DNA of 64,000 bases from Labilibacter marinus (GTDB taxonomy: Bacteria; Bacteroidota; Bacteroidia; Bacteroidales; Marinilabiliaceae), in the NCBI RefSeq assembly GCF_001659685.2, contig NZ_LXYE02000042.1, positions 1 through 64,000 of the forward strand. The letters run 5' to 3'. The notes under the pieces are model-generated. The model had not been told where the DNA came from and made no database searches. It saw only the letters and a program-made list of their open reading frames with translations. Made by a program: the position numbers and the translations under genes. Positions 1 through 8,584 of this stretch are shown piece after piece (the stretch's first letter is position 1; each line of letters starts with the position of its first letter).

Positions 1-369
1 AAGAGCCTGGGGAATTTCCGCGGAGACTCATCCATGAGTACCTGGATATATAGGATTGCCGTTAATACCTCGCTTACTTATACAGGAAAAGCTTTTAAGC
101 AAATGCAACTCATCGTTAATACAGATACCCAAAATTTAGGGATGATGTATGAAGATGATAAAGAAGCATCCCAGCTTAAAGAGGAACAATTCGAAAAATT
201 ACAAAGTGAATTGAATATGCTATCGGTCATTGACAAAGCATTGATGTCTTTAATGCTCGAAGGACTCTCGATGAAAGATATTAGCGATGTAATAGGTATT
301 TCCGAAGCCAATGTAAAAGTAAAGATTTACCGAATTAAAGCGCAGTTAAAACAGAATTTAAGCAAGTAG
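1..369 (+). CDS. RNA polymerase ECF sigma factor, 5'-truncated by window edge
   Basis: The frame is open to the left edge: the codons before the ATG at 34 encode FRGDSS and run straight into STWIYRIAVNTSL, the classic end of sigma region 2 (usually F.g.SsfsTWlyrIA.N), so the gene starts outside the window and the ATG at 34 is internal. The C-terminal part (LMLEGLSMKDISDVIGISEANVKVKIYRIKAQLKQ) is a region 4 helix-turn-helix for -35 recognition. ECF sigma factors direct RNA polymerase to small stress or envelope regulons and are usually held by a membrane anti-sigma factor. The next gene starts 2 bases after the stop and encodes a small membrane protein, which fits that role by position. The target regulon cannot be read here. 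Confidence 0.9.
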   Translation, partial: KSLGNFRGDSSMSTWIYRIAVNTSLTYTGKAFKQMQLIVNTDTQNLGMMYEDDKEASQLKEEQFEKLQSELNMLSVIDKALMSLMLEGLSMKDISDVIGISEANVKVKIYRIKAQLKQNLSK

Positions 370-371
370 CC

Positions 372-902
372 ATGACGACAACTCATATAGATGAAAACAC
401 GCTAAAGTATTTATGCAGTAAGCTTAAAAAAGAGGATAAAGTAATAGCAGGAATAAGTAAAGCTTTTGTTATTGTTTGTTCTGTTTTATTACCCTTATAC
501 CTCTATATAGTAATTGATCTATTTTCAAGAGGAAAGGAGTTAAGTATAATTGTTGCAAACATTTGCACTTTGGGGGGATTATTAATTCTTTTCTGGAGTT
601 ATAGAAATAATAAAAGAAAGTATGGAGGAATTGATTATTCTGAACCAACTCTAATGATGTTAAAAAAAGCAGCTAAGCGATACAGAGCCCTTAGCTTTAA
701 GTCCATAACCTTTATCATTGGATTATTCATGTTGCATATAGGATTGTATATAAATGTATTTTATAATACTCCTCTATTTATTCAAGTTTCATTCTTTTTT
801 ACAATAATAATTGCAATTGTGGTTGGAATAATAATTTGGAAAAACCGTTACAAGCCTTTACGAGATGACTCCTTAAAATTGATCAAGGAAATAGAATCAT
901 AA
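372..902 (+). CDS. Small four-TM membrane protein coupled to sigma factor
   Basis: A 176-residue protein starting 2 bases after the sigma factor stop, so almost certainly cotranscribed and probably translationally coupled. Four hydrophobic segments can be seen at about residues 28-51, 57-77, 111-131 and 135-156, with a short basic cytoplasmic loop between the two pairs (about 78-110, RNNKRKYGG..., KKAAKRYRA). The N-terminal 25 residues are charged and cytoplasmic-looking. No zinc-binding anti-sigma motif (HxxxCxxC) is present. Position suggests an anti-sigma factor or membrane partner of the sigma factor, but this is inference from context; I do not recognise a named family. Confidence 0.75.
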   Translation: MTTTHIDENTLKYLCSKLKKEDKVIAGISKAFVIVCSVLLPLYLYIVIDLFSRGKELSIIVANICTLGGLLILFWSYRNNKRKYGGIDYSEPTLMMLKKAAKRYRALSFKSITFIIGLFMLHIGLYINVFYNTPLFIQVSFFFTIIIAIVVGIIIWKNRYKPLRDDSLKLIKEIES

Positions 903-969
903 ATTGGCTTAATTGTAAAGTGACTCAACTTTAATTAGTTTTATAAATCAATTTAAAATTCTGAAACTA

Positions 970-1314
970 ATGGCATACGATGAGCATTTAGCAGATAGAC
1001 TTCGAATGGTACTCAAAGATAAAAAAGTACCATACCGCGAAAATAAAATGATGGGGGGCCTCACCTTTATGGTGGATGATAAAATGTGTGTGGGCATCAT
1101 CAAAAATAACTTAATGGCACGTGTAGGTCCCGATATTTATGAAGAAGCTTTAACTAAGCCTGGCTGTAAAGAAATGGATTTTACCAAGAAGCCGCTTATT
1201 GGTTATGTATATATAGAACCCGAAGCTATTGATATGGACGAAGAATTGGAGTATTGGGTGCAATTGAGTTTAGATTTTAATCCGTTCGCTAATTCTAGTA
1301 AAAAGAAAAAGTAA
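970..1314 (+). CDS. TfoX/Sxy N-terminal domain protein
   Basis: A 114-residue protein matching the TfoX N-terminal fold: an N-terminal helix (ADRLRMVLKDK), the RENKMMGGLTFMVDDKMCVGI strand region, then GPDIYEEAL and the MDFTKKPLIGYVYIEP segment typical of the family. Full-length TfoX/Sxy regulates competence in gamma-proteobacteria; stand-alone N-terminal domain proteins like this one are widespread and their function is unsettled, so no competence role should be assumed. A lysine-rich tail (KKKK) ends the protein. It is a single gene with short gaps on both sides. Confidence 0.85.
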   Translation: MAYDEHLADRLRMVLKDKKVPYRENKMMGGLTFMVDDKMCVGIIKNNLMARVGPDIYEEALTKPGCKEMDFTKKPLIGYVYIEPEAIDMDEELEYWVQLSLDFNPFANSSKKKK

Positions 1315-1347
1315 TATCTGTTCTTTTGTCTTTAATCATATAACTAT

Positions 1348-1779
1348 ATGGAACCCATTATCGATCATCTTCAAATAACAGTCCGCGATATTAAAATTGC
1401 TGAACCATTCTACGACAAACTATTCGCTCTATTGGGTTTTGATATTAATCTTAAAGCAAAGGGTTTTGTTAAGGAACACGACTTTGAGGTAGTTGAATAT
1501 TCACATCCCAAATTAATTATAGGCATCAACTCTCCCAGAGAAGTTTTTAAAAATGACGAGATTCATCGCCGTAAGCCAGGCGCATTGCATCACTTGGCAT
1601 TTAAGGCGGAATCCAGAGATGAGGTAGATCGTTTATATCCTTTGATAAAGGAAATAGGAGCAAATATTATTGATCCGCCCAAATATTATCCACAACATGG
1701 AGAAAGCTATTACGCTCTTTTCTTTAAAGATTTAGAAGGTATCAAGTATGAGATTGTTTTTGAGGAGAGGGAAATATGA
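1348..1779 (+). CDS. VOC (glyoxalase/dioxygenase superfamily) protein
   Basis: 143 residues with the paired beta-alpha-beta-beta-beta modules of the vicinal-oxygen-chelate fold. The start IDHLQITVRDIKIAEPFYDKL carries the usual first metal-ligand His (H7), a second module begins with GALHHLAFKAESRDEVDRLY, and the end has GIKYEIVFEE with the usual late Glu ligand. This looks like a single-domain metal-dependent lyase/dioxygenase-like enzyme, but the substrate cannot be inferred. Its stop overlaps the start of the following lipoprotein gene by four bases (ATGA), so the two are probably cotranscribed. Confidence 0.85.
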   Translation: MEPIIDHLQITVRDIKIAEPFYDKLFALLGFDINLKAKGFVKEHDFEVVEYSHPKLIIGINSPREVFKNDEIHRRKPGALHHLAFKAESRDEVDRLYPLIKEIGANIIDPPKYYPQHGESYYALFFKDLEGIKYEIVFEEREI

Positions 1780-2777
1780 GGTTTAAAATAGTACACAAAC
1801 TTATTTTCGTACTATCTGGTTTATTGGTCTTAACATCTTGCCAACCTAAGAGTAAGTTAGAAGGAATTTGGATTGGAGCTTATAAAATTGACCACACAGA
1901 GTCTGATTCTGTAATAATGACAAATCGATATCTTTTAGATATTGAGAAAGAAGAATTGACTGTTAAAGTATTTGATTATCCGATGTCGGGAAGAATAGGA
2001 CTTACAGAAAGATTTAAATACATATTGACTAAGGATTCTTTAAAAACAGTGTCAGATACCTTCCTGATAAAGTCATTAAACACAGATAGCTTGGTTTTAA
2101 ACCATACGATTAATAATAAAAGAGATTTGGTATTTAAGAGATTGCTGCAAGATAAGACGTCTCCCAATGTAGAACTTACAAATAAAGCATTTGTTATAAA
2201 ATATCCTCATTATACAGATTCTATAGATTTTATTAATGATTCCCTTTTTATGGAAATTGATAGGTCTTTCCGAACAACAAGATGGAGTATATCTAATTAT
2301 AAAGGTTTTAAATTCTTAATTATAGATAAGATTGCCTATCCTTTATATTTAATCCACTCTTGCTCCGAACATGAAGTTAATCTAAAAAGATTTGCAAATG
2401 TAGTAATGGATTACAAGATGACTGAAATAGAATGTAAAATGGATACTTGTGGGTTAATTGGTAAGTGGATTTGTCCAATAAATGATAGTATACCCTTGCC
2501 TCCAGTGCCTCTTTGGGGGCTGTTAGATGCAGATCCCAAAGAAAGTTTAATCATAGAAAAGGATTCAATTAAGATTTCTCAGTTTGGCAGAACGGAAGTG
2601 AAAAAATGGGAACTAAATTCAACAAATGAACTCATATATTTTCCTGAATGTAATAGTAGGGAAAGTAAAGTTTGGAGGATTGTACAGCTTAGTAAAATTA
2701 AACTTAAATTAGAGAGAAATAGCAAAACACATATTAAGACGGATAATGAGGTTATTGAGTTTATAAGGAATGAATGA
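1776..2777 (+). CDS. Hypothetical lipoprotein
   Basis: 333 residues. The N-terminus has a lipoprotein signal: basic start (MRFKIVHK), a hydrophobic stretch and the lipobox LTSC with Cys at residue 22, so the mature protein is probably lipid-anchored in the envelope. The rest is beta-rich and contains no motif I can name; near its start the mature part has KLEGIWIGAYKI, and GLIGKWICPI appears about 200 residues later, reminiscent of lipocalin-like 'GxW' strands and hinting at two related halves. It overlaps the VOC gene by four bases and the next gene by eight. Function unknown. Confidence 0.7.
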   Translation: MRFKIVHKLIFVLSGLLVLTSCQPKSKLEGIWIGAYKIDHTESDSVIMTNRYLLDIEKEELTVKVFDYPMSGRIGLTERFKYILTKDSLKTVSDTFLIKSLNTDSLVLNHTINNKRDLVFKRLLQDKTSPNVELTNKAFVIKYPHYTDSIDFINDSLFMEIDRSFRTTRWSISNYKGFKFLIIDKIAYPLYLIHSCSEHEVNLKRFANVVMDYKMTEIECKMDTCGLIGKWICPINDSIPLPPVPLWGLLDADPKESLIIEKDSIKISQFGRTEVKKWELNSTNELIYFPECNSRESKVWRIVQLSKIKLKLERNSKTHIKTDNEVIEFIRNE

Positions 2778-3315
2778 AATGAGAAATCGAAAAATACATA
2801 CGCTTGTTATTATCCTATTTTGTTTCTGCAGTATTACAGAAGCCAAAAAACTTCCTGGATTTATAATAACAGAGCAGAACGATACCATTCATGGTGAAGT
2901 TCAGGTGCATACTTTTAATAGGCGAACTGGAGCTTATGTATTTAGTGGTATTGATTTGGAATGGTGTTACCTGAATGTTTCATTTCGCAAAAGCGGAAAA
3001 GCAAGGTTTAAGTACTATTTGCCTGAGCAGCTCAAAGGCTATCACTTTAGTTTTGAAGGTCAGGATTATATTTTCCATCAGTTTCAAATCCAGTATAAAA
3101 GTCTTGTAAATAGCGAATGTAATAAATATCAATTTCTCAATTTAATAAAAAGAACTCCCAAAGAATCTATCTATAGAGCACAAAGGTATATGATGATGCC
3201 CGTGAACGAAGTTGCCATAGATTTAGGTTATTATCCCAATATGTTAGTTCCTGAGTATAATTACTATCGTCACACAAACGGTAATGATCGCATCATTAAA
3301 CATAGTAAGCAGTAA
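2770..3315 (+). CDS. Hypothetical secreted protein
   Basis: 181 residues with a signal peptide (about residues 7-25, ending SITEA-KK). The mature start LPGFIITEQNDTIHGEVQV resembles the opening 'kGyi...gDTI.G.i' strand pattern of many uncharacterised Bacteroidota envelope proteins. The start overlaps the preceding lipoprotein gene by eight bases; a second ATG at 2779 would give a slightly shorter signal peptide and is equally possible. No catalytic motif is visible. It probably belongs to the same operon as the lipoprotein; function unknown. Confidence 0.65.
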   Translation: MNEMRNRKIHTLVIILFCFCSITEAKKLPGFIITEQNDTIHGEVQVHTFNRRTGAYVFSGIDLEWCYLNVSFRKSGKARFKYYLPEQLKGYHFSFEGQDYIFHQFQIQYKSLVNSECNKYQFLNLIKRTPKESIYRAQRYMMMPVNEVAIDLGYYPNMLVPEYNYYRHTNGNDRIIKHSKQ

Positions 3316-3387
3316 TTGAGGAATATGTAAACCGAACATTCTTTTTAGTGAGGGTGTTTATGAAACTTACAAGCTTAATACCAACAC

Positions 3388-4251
3388 ATGCAATACAAAG
3401 GCAGTACCAACGAAAAACTTAGAATATATAATCTGGATAACGAGAATCATGCCGAACTAAGTAAAAGTGAGGAAAGTGATTTGACTTTATTATGGTTTAC
3501 CAAAGATGGTAATCATCTTGCCATTGATGGTATTGACTATGAATTCAAAAAGAATCAGATCATTTGCTTAACCGAGTTTCATCAGGTGGAGGCCAAAAAG
3601 ATTGTGGCTGCTCAAATGATTCGATTTAATCGCCCTTTTTATTGCATTTTAGATCACGACAGTGAAGTAGGCTGTAAAGGTGTATTGTTTTTTGGGGCTT
3701 CTAGTTTGCCGGTTATTTATGTACCAGAAGAAGAGCTACGAACTTTTGAAACGGTATTTGAAATGTTTGTATTGGAGCTAAAAACGGAAGATAACCTCCA
3801 GTTAGAAATGCTTCAGATGATGCTGAAACGATTCTTGATATTATGTGCTAGGGTATATAAAAAGCAAGAAGATTATATGCAGATGGACGATCATCAGATT
3901 GATATTGTGCGTGAGTATAACTTTTTAGTAGAGCAGCATTTTAAAACCAAACATACCGTAGCCGAGTATGCCGACTTATTATTTAAATCACCCAAAACAT
4001 TATCAAACTTATTTTCTAAAATATCTTCAAAAACACCATTGCAGTATATTCAGGATAGAAAAATGCTGGAAGCACGTCGATTATTACGCTATACAGATAA
4101 GAGCGTAAAACATATTGCCATTGAAATAGGCTTTGAGGATATTCAAACCTTTGGTCGCTTTTTTAAGAAAAATGAAGGTGTTTCTCCTAGTTTTTTTCGA
4201 GAAAACAAGCTTTCGGGAAAAATTGCACACCCCTCAGGAAAAACTACCTAA
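3388..4251 (+). CDS. AraC family transcriptional regulator
   Basis: 287 residues. The C-terminal third (about residues 180-275) is an AraC/XylS DNA-binding domain with both helix-turn-helix units: HTVAEYADLLFKSPKTLSNLF, then the linker PLQYIQDRKMLEARRLL and the second unit KSVKHIAIEIGFEDIQTFGRFFKK followed by GVSPSFFR. The N-terminal part is beta-rich and cupin-like, presumably the effector-sensing domain. The next gene downstream, 70 bases away, encodes a CMD-family protein and is the obvious candidate target, though that is inferred only from adjacency. Confidence 0.9.
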   Translation: MQYKGSTNEKLRIYNLDNENHAELSKSEESDLTLLWFTKDGNHLAIDGIDYEFKKNQIICLTEFHQVEAKKIVAAQMIRFNRPFYCILDHDSEVGCKGVLFFGASSLPVIYVPEEELRTFETVFEMFVLELKTEDNLQLEMLQMMLKRFLILCARVYKKQEDYMQMDDHQIDIVREYNFLVEQHFKTKHTVAEYADLLFKSPKTLSNLFSKISSKTPLQYIQDRKMLEARRLLRYTDKSVKHIAIEIGFEDIQTFGRFFKKNEGVSPSFFRENKLSGKIAHPSGKTT

Positions 4252-4321
4252 CATCGCCCTTGCTATTTGCCGCACTTTTGTAATGTCAATTTGAAACAAT
4301 AACAAATAAAAACAATAAGAC

Positions 4322-4855
4322 ATGACAAAATTTGCAGTTCCCACCAGAGGAGAAGTATCTGAAAGTAATCAAGCCATTTTTGATAACTTACAAAAAGGAT
4401 TAGGCTTTGTACCTAACTTGTATGCTTACTTTGCAAAAAGCGAAACAGCGTTAGGCGATTACCTGGCTTTACAAGGCCGTAAAACTACTTTAAAAGCTAA
4501 AGAAAAGGAAGTGGTAAATATCGTAACCAGTCAAATTAACGGTTGTAGATATTGTCAATCTGCTCATACTGTATTAGGTAAGATGAATGGTTTTAGCGAA
4601 GAGCAAATTCTGGAAATCAGAGGCGGTTCAGCATCGTTTGATGAAAAGTTAGATGCCTTGGCAAAATTTACTCAAGCAGTTGTTGAAAACAAAGGTAAAG
4701 CCAGCGAAGAAGTTAAAAATGCCTTTTTTGATGCAGGTTATGATGAGGTAAGCCTAATTGATGTAGTTGTTCAGGTAGGGGATAAGGTAATCAGTAATTA
4801 CATTCATAATCTTACAGAATTTGCCATCGATTTCCCGGTTGCACCGGAATTATAA
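4322..4855 (+). CDS. Carboxymuconolactone decarboxylase (AhpD-like) family protein
   Basis: 177 residues of the CMD/AhpD all-helical fold. The active-site pattern is present: a conserved Glu in KEKEVVNIV, then C75-R-Y-C78 and H82 (CRYCQSAH), the CxxC...H disulfide/proton-relay site of AhpD-type alkylhydroperoxidase-like proteins. The protein probably reduces peroxides or organic hydroperoxides or acts as a thiol oxidoreductase; the exact substrate is unknown. It lies directly downstream of an AraC-type regulator on the same strand. Confidence 0.9.
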   Translation: MTKFAVPTRGEVSESNQAIFDNLQKGLGFVPNLYAYFAKSETALGDYLALQGRKTTLKAKEKEVVNIVTSQINGCRYCQSAHTVLGKMNGFSEEQILEIRGGSASFDEKLDALAKFTQAVVENKGKASEEVKNAFFDAGYDEVSLIDVVVQVGDKVISNYIHNLTEFAIDFPVAPEL

Positions 4856-4872
4856 AAAGCACAAATCTTATT

Positions 4873-4912
4873 TAATGCCTGCCTTGAACTGGAATCTTCT
4901 AAGCAGGCATTA
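4873..4912. terminator. Hairpin after CMD gene
   Basis: A perfect 10-bp inverted repeat TAATGCCTGC / GCAGGCATTA with a 20-base loop lies 18 bases after the CMD stop. There is no clear T-run, so it may be a transcript-stabilising hairpin or weak terminator. Confidence 0.4.
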
Positions 4913-5044
4913 ATCTCAATTCAGGAATCCATAAATTAATCAAAAGGGAACGAGCGTTGTAAAACTAATTCGCCTTTGCTTTCTATTCTTCGCACTCTTT
5001 GCAAGAATATAAATTCGTTTCCTAACGATCAAAATCTTAGAAAA

Positions 5045-5485
5045 ATGAACACAAATAAAATAAATTGGACTAAAGCTATCCTTGCAGGAGTTGCAGGCAC
5101 AATAGCTTTTGATATAGTAGGGTTTTTATTTACCGGACAATGGTTTGATATTGCCGCATTACTGGGCGATAAAACCGGTTTAGGTTTTACTTATGGTCTG
5201 CTTGGTCATTATGCCAACGGAATACTATTGGGTATTTTATATGCTGGTATTGCCCCGTCGTTACCTGGCTCTAGTTTTGTAAAAGCACAACTTTTCGTAA
5301 TTGCTGAAACTGTGGCTTTGGTGTGGTTTTTTATGTTCCCATTGTTGGGAGCTGGTGTCGCAGGATTGCAAATGTCAAAAATGCTCCCGTTAGTTTCTTT
5401 ATTGCGACATGTTGCTTATGGCATTCCGCTTTGGTATTTTGTGCATAAGTTTACTGTGCTGGAGCGCAAAGAAGCCATAGTATAA
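5045..5485 (+). CDS. Hypothetical polytopic membrane protein
   Basis: 146 residues from the ATG at 5045; the open frame extends back to a TTG at 4976, but the extra residues are not membrane-like and the ATG gives the family-like start MNTNKINWTKAILAGVAGT. Four hydrophobic segments are visible (starting about residues 10, 55, 80 and 115), with glycine-rich helices (AILAGVAGTIAFDIVGFLF; YGLLGHYANGILLGILYAG). It resembles small uncharacterised inner-membrane proteins annotated only as hypothetical. No partner is obvious; it stands alone between the CMD gene and the RlpA-like gene. Confidence 0.7.
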   Translation: MNTNKINWTKAILAGVAGTIAFDIVGFLFTGQWFDIAALLGDKTGLGFTYGLLGHYANGILLGILYAGIAPSLPGSSFVKAQLFVIAETVALVWFFMFPLLGAGVAGLQMSKMLPLVSLLRHVAYGIPLWYFVHKFTVLERKEAIV

Positions 5486-5508
5486 GATGGTAAATATTTT
5501 ATGTTGAA

Positions 5509-5542
5509 GTACCTTGGGTGATTATTTCATTCAAGGTATTTT
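5509..5542 (+). terminator. Probable terminator after membrane protein gene
   Basis: Inverted repeat TACCTTG / CAAGGTA (5510-5516 and 5532-5538) followed by a short T-rich stretch, 24 bases after the stop at 5485. Confidence 0.5.
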
Positions 5543-5610
5543 CATTTGGTAAAACTAATTTCAGTATTTCCTCGTTCTAATAATATACCTTTAGATTTAG
5601 GAAACGAACC

Positions 5611-5955
5611 ATGAAAAGATTTATTTCTACGTTAATATTTATCGCAATTTGTGCTGTTGTAATAGCTCAAGAAAAAGGTAAGGCTTCTTATTATGCCGAT
5701 AAATTTGAAGGAAGAAAAACTGCTAGTGGCGAGATATATCAACATCAGTTAAAAACGGCCGCTCACAAAACATTACCCTTTGGTACAAAAGTAAAAGTAA
5801 CCAACTTGGCCAATAATAAATCGGTTGTAGTAAAAATCAATGATAGGGGGCCATTCATTAAAGGTCGTATAATCGATTTATCCAAAAGCGCAGCCTCAGA
5901 AATTGACGGCGTATTACCTGGAATTATTGACGTTAAGATAGAAGTCATTAAATAA
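5611..5955 (+). CDS. RlpA-like double-psi beta-barrel protein
   Basis: 114 residues: a signal peptide (about 1-19, ending VVIAQ) followed by a double-psi beta-barrel. The RlpA signatures are present in order: [19 protein letters not shown], then [17 protein letters not shown], then [22 protein letters not shown], which holds the conserved Asp of the barrel active site. RlpA proteins are septal lytic transglycosylases that cleave naked glycan strands; this one lacks the SPOR domain of the E. coli protein and so cannot be targeted in that way. It acts in the periplasm or outer-membrane side of the wall. Catalytic activity is inferred from the family. Confidence 0.88.
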   Translation: MKRFISTLIFIAICAVVIAQEKGKASYYADKFEGRKTASGEIYQHQLKTAAHKTLPFGTKVKVTNLANNKSVVVKINDRGPFIKGRIIDLSKSAASEIDGVLPGIIDVKIEVIK

Positions 5956-6268
5956 ATACCGCCTGCCAGAATCACTACACCTTAAGAAATCCCATTTTTT
6001 TTATAGACTTTTTGTAAGTATTTCAATATTCATGCGACAGTTAGTGTCGTGATAGTTTTGTGATACTTATCCGCTAGTTTTGTTGAATCATACCAATTTT
6101 AAAATGAGGTAAATCTTAAATAATTATAGAATTAGGACTCTTGTGCAAGGAATAAAAATGAGACATAGCCATAGCTAAGGCGAATTTTTATGAAGAAGCA
6201 GAAGAGTTATAAAATAAAATTATAGGGTTTAATTCATGTTAATATTGGTATATACTAAACACTTAATT
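5956..6268. other. 313-base non-coding gap before the response regulator
   Basis: The gap holds the GTGATA direct-repeat element and the -7-like box described separately (6047-6082), about 190 bases before the regulator ATG. I see no small gene or strong hairpin in the rest; it is AT-rich. Confidence 0.6.
6047..6082 (+). promoter_or_regulatory. Direct-repeat operator plus -7 element upstream of response regulator
   Basis: TCGTGATA (6047-6054), 5 bases, GTGATACTT (6060-6068), 6 bases, then TAGTTTTG (6075-6082), which fits the Bacteroidota -7 consensus TAnnTTTG. The two GTGATA half-sites are 11 bp apart, the spacing typical of OmpR/PhoB-type regulators, and the element occupies the -33 region where no TTG is found. 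A near-identical element with the same geometry lies at 8585-8620. Self-activation by the adjacent regulator is the likely reading. Confidence 0.6.
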
Positions 6269-6970
6269 ATGTACAAGGTTTTAATAGTAGAAGATGATCC
6301 AGATATTTTTAATCTAATTAATATCCATTTAAAAGATTTAGAATGTGATACCCAAATAGCCGAAAATGGCAAACTGGGATTTGAATTGGCTCAAAAAACA
6401 GCCTTCGATTTAATTATTTTGGATATAATGCTTCCAGAAATGAACGGCATTATGGTCTGCCAGAAGCTCAGAGCACTAGATAATTTTACGCCCATATTAA
6501 TGCTTACCGCAAAATCGGAAGAAATAGATAAGGTGCTGGGTTTAGAGAGTGGAGCCGACGATTATATTACTAAGCCTTTTGGAATTCGCGAGTTTATTGC
6601 CCGTGTAAAAGCCATACTTCGTCGTCAAGATCAGAATAGTCAGGGCAAGCAAGAAAATGCACATTCGCAGTTTTTCTTTGACGGATTAAATATCGATAAG
6701 GAAAAAAGAAAAGTAACCTATCAGGAAAAACGTATTGATTTAACCCCTAAAGAATTTGAGCTGTTGGCTTTAATGGCGGAGCACCCGGGCACAAGTTACG
6801 ATAGAGATCAGTTACTACGTTTGGTATGGGGCTACGAGTTTAATGGCTACGAGCATACGGTTAATTCGCACATTAACAGGCTTAGGGCTAAAATTGAACC
6901 CGATATCAACAAACCAAAATATATTTTAACCACTTGGGGAGTGGGATATCGATTTAATGATGATATATAA
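6269..6970 (+). CDS. OmpR-family response regulator
   Basis: 233 residues from the ATG at 6269; an upstream in-frame ATG at 6236 would add a non-family extension (MLILVYTKHLI), so the later start is preferred. The receiver domain has the acidic pocket (VEDD, residues 8-10), the phosphoacceptor D52 (LDIMLPEMNG), the conserved Thr in MLTAKSEE and the Lys in DDYITKPF. The C-terminal winged helix (about 135-230; LTPKEFELLALMAEHPGTSYDR, VNSHINRLRAKIE, VWGVGYRF-like end) binds DNA. The cognate histidine kinase starts 21 bases downstream. Matching GTGATA repeats upstream of this gene and of the lipoprotein at 8682 suggest its targets. Confidence 0.95.
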   Translation: MYKVLIVEDDPDIFNLINIHLKDLECDTQIAENGKLGFELAQKTAFDLIILDIMLPEMNGIMVCQKLRALDNFTPILMLTAKSEEIDKVLGLESGADDYITKPFGIREFIARVKAILRRQDQNSQGKQENAHSQFFFDGLNIDKEKRKVTYQEKRIDLTPKEFELLALMAEHPGTSYDRDQLLRLVWGYEFNGYEHTVNSHINRLRAKIEPDINKPKYILTTWGVGYRFNDDI

Positions 6971-6990
6971 CAGAATTAATCCAATATTTT

Positions 6991-8466
6991 ATGTCAAGAT
7001 ATAATCTAAAACGTAGCCTTTATTGGCGTTTGTCGCTAAGTTTTTTACTCGTACTATTAATCGTAAGCTTTTCGTATATCACAATTACGATTATTGCTTC
7101 GGATAAATATTATCAGGAAACTACCCAACGCTTAAATGCAGAGGTGGCGGAGTACTTACTAAAAGAATCGCCTCCTTTTAAAAATGGAGAAGTAAATAAG
7201 GAAGCGCTAGGTGTAATTATGCATTCGATGATGGCAGTAAATCCAGGTATTGAGGTTTATTTGGTGAGCCCCGATGGCGAAATATTGTCTTTTGTTGTAT
7301 TGGATAAAAAGGTAAAGCTAAGCCGAGTTGATGTTGAGCCTGTAAAAGAGTTTATAGCTACCAAAGGCGAAAAATATATTTTAGGCGATGATCCTAGAAA
7401 TCCTGGAGAGCAAACAATTTTCTCGGCCACAGGTGTAACTGAGGGTGAAAAGTTTCTGGGTTATATTTATATCGTTTTAGATAGCGAGAAACACGAAAAT
7501 ATTGCAGCAGCGGTTTCGGGTAGTTATTGGTTAAAGGTTGGTTTAAATTCTTTTATCATAACGCTGATAACGGCCTTTTCTTTAGGTATCGCATTAATAT
7601 GGATGCTAACAAAGAATATTCGAGTGATTATACAAACGGTGAATAAATTTAAGGAGGGAGATTTGCATGCCCGTATTCCAGAATCAGCCCATAAAGGTGA
7701 GTTAGCGGTTTTAGCCGGAACCTTTAACAGCATGTCGGATACAATCCTTGAAAACATTGAGGAGTTAAAGAAAGTAGATCAGTTAAGAAGAGAGCTGATT
7801 GCTAATGTTTCGCATGATCTTCGTAATCCTCTGGCCATTATTCATGGTTACATAGAAACCCTGATGATGAAATCGGATTCGTTAGAAAAAGAGGAGGTTG
7901 ATAGATATTTGAAAGTGGTTTTAGAAAGTAGTGAGAAATTAACTCGTTTGGTGAGTGATTTATTTGAACTTTCGAAATTAGAAGCTGGTCAAATTCAAAT
8001 GAAGAAAGAGCCATTTTTTGCTCAAGAATTATTGAGCGATGCTAATACAAAGGTCAGTCTGTTGGCTAAAAACAAACAGATTGAAATTAGCTCTGATTTA
8101 AGTGAAGCTGCTCCAATGGTTTTTGCTGATTTGTCGATGATTGATCGAGTTATTCAAAACTTATTAGATAATGCTATTAAGTATACTCCTGAGCAGGGCA
8201 AGATTTTCTTGCAAACCAATATTAAAAATGGAGGAGTAGAGGTTCGTATAAAAAATACAGGTTCGGGAATAGCACAAAATGACCTGCCTCATATTTTCGA
8301 TCGCTATTATAAAATTGATAAAACAGAATTAGGGATTCAAGGAACTGGCTTAGGTTTAGCCATTGTAAAAAAGATTATTGATGGCCACGATGCAAATATT
8401 CATGTAGAAAGTGTGGAAGGTGAATATGCTGAGTTTATTTTTAACTTGCCCGCATATTCTGCATAA
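6991..8466 (+). CDS. Membrane sensor histidine kinase
   Basis: 491 residues in the standard class I order: TM1 (about 14-35), a periplasmic sensor region of about 145 residues, TM2 (about 183-208), HAMP linker (about 209-260), the dimerisation/phosphoacceptor domain with H275 in ANVSHDLRNPLAIIHGY, and an ATPase domain with the N box (QNLLDNAIKYTP), G1 (FDRYYKID region) and G2 (GTGLGLAIVKKI). All catalytic boxes are intact. It presumably phosphorylates the response regulator encoded just upstream. The signal sensed is unknown. A terminator follows 23 bases after the stop, so the two genes form a closed operon. Confidence 0.95.
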   Translation: MSRYNLKRSLYWRLSLSFLLVLLIVSFSYITITIIASDKYYQETTQRLNAEVAEYLLKESPPFKNGEVNKEALGVIMHSMMAVNPGIEVYLVSPDGEILSFVVLDKKVKLSRVDVEPVKEFIATKGEKYILGDDPRNPGEQTIFSATGVTEGEKFLGYIYIVLDSEKHENIAAAVSGSYWLKVGLNSFIITLITAFSLGIALIWMLTKNIRVIIQTVNKFKEGDLHARIPESAHKGELAVLAGTFNSMSDTILENIEELKKVDQLRRELIANVSHDLRNPLAIIHGYIETLMMKSDSLEKEEVDRYLKVVLESSEKLTRLVSDLFELSKLEAGQIQMKKEPFFAQELLSDANTKVSLLAKNKQIEISSDLSEAAPMVFADLSMIDRVIQNLLDNAIKYTPEQGKIFLQTNIKNGGVEVRIKNTGSGIAQNDLPHIFDRYYKIDKTELGIQGTGLGLAIVKKIIDGHDANIHVESVEGEYAEFIFNLPAYSA

Positions 8467-8489
8467 TCTTATAGATTAAAATAACAAGG

Positions 8490-8526
8490 AGCTGTTACCT
8501 CATATAATTTGGTAGCGGCTTTTTTT
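8490..8526 (+). terminator. Rho-independent terminator of the two-component operon
   Basis: Stem AGCTGTTACC (8490-8499) with GGTAGCGGCT (8511-8520), two G-T pairs, an 11-base loop, then a run of six to seven Ts. Confidence 0.85.
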
Positions 8527-8584
8527 ATGCTTTAATACTTTGAAAAATATATGTTTTTTTGAAGATCACAGAAGAGTTATTATT

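Noticed and set aside
4976-5044. TTG start for the membrane protein at 5045
   Set aside because: The added residues are not hydrophobic and the ATG at 5045 gives the expected start.
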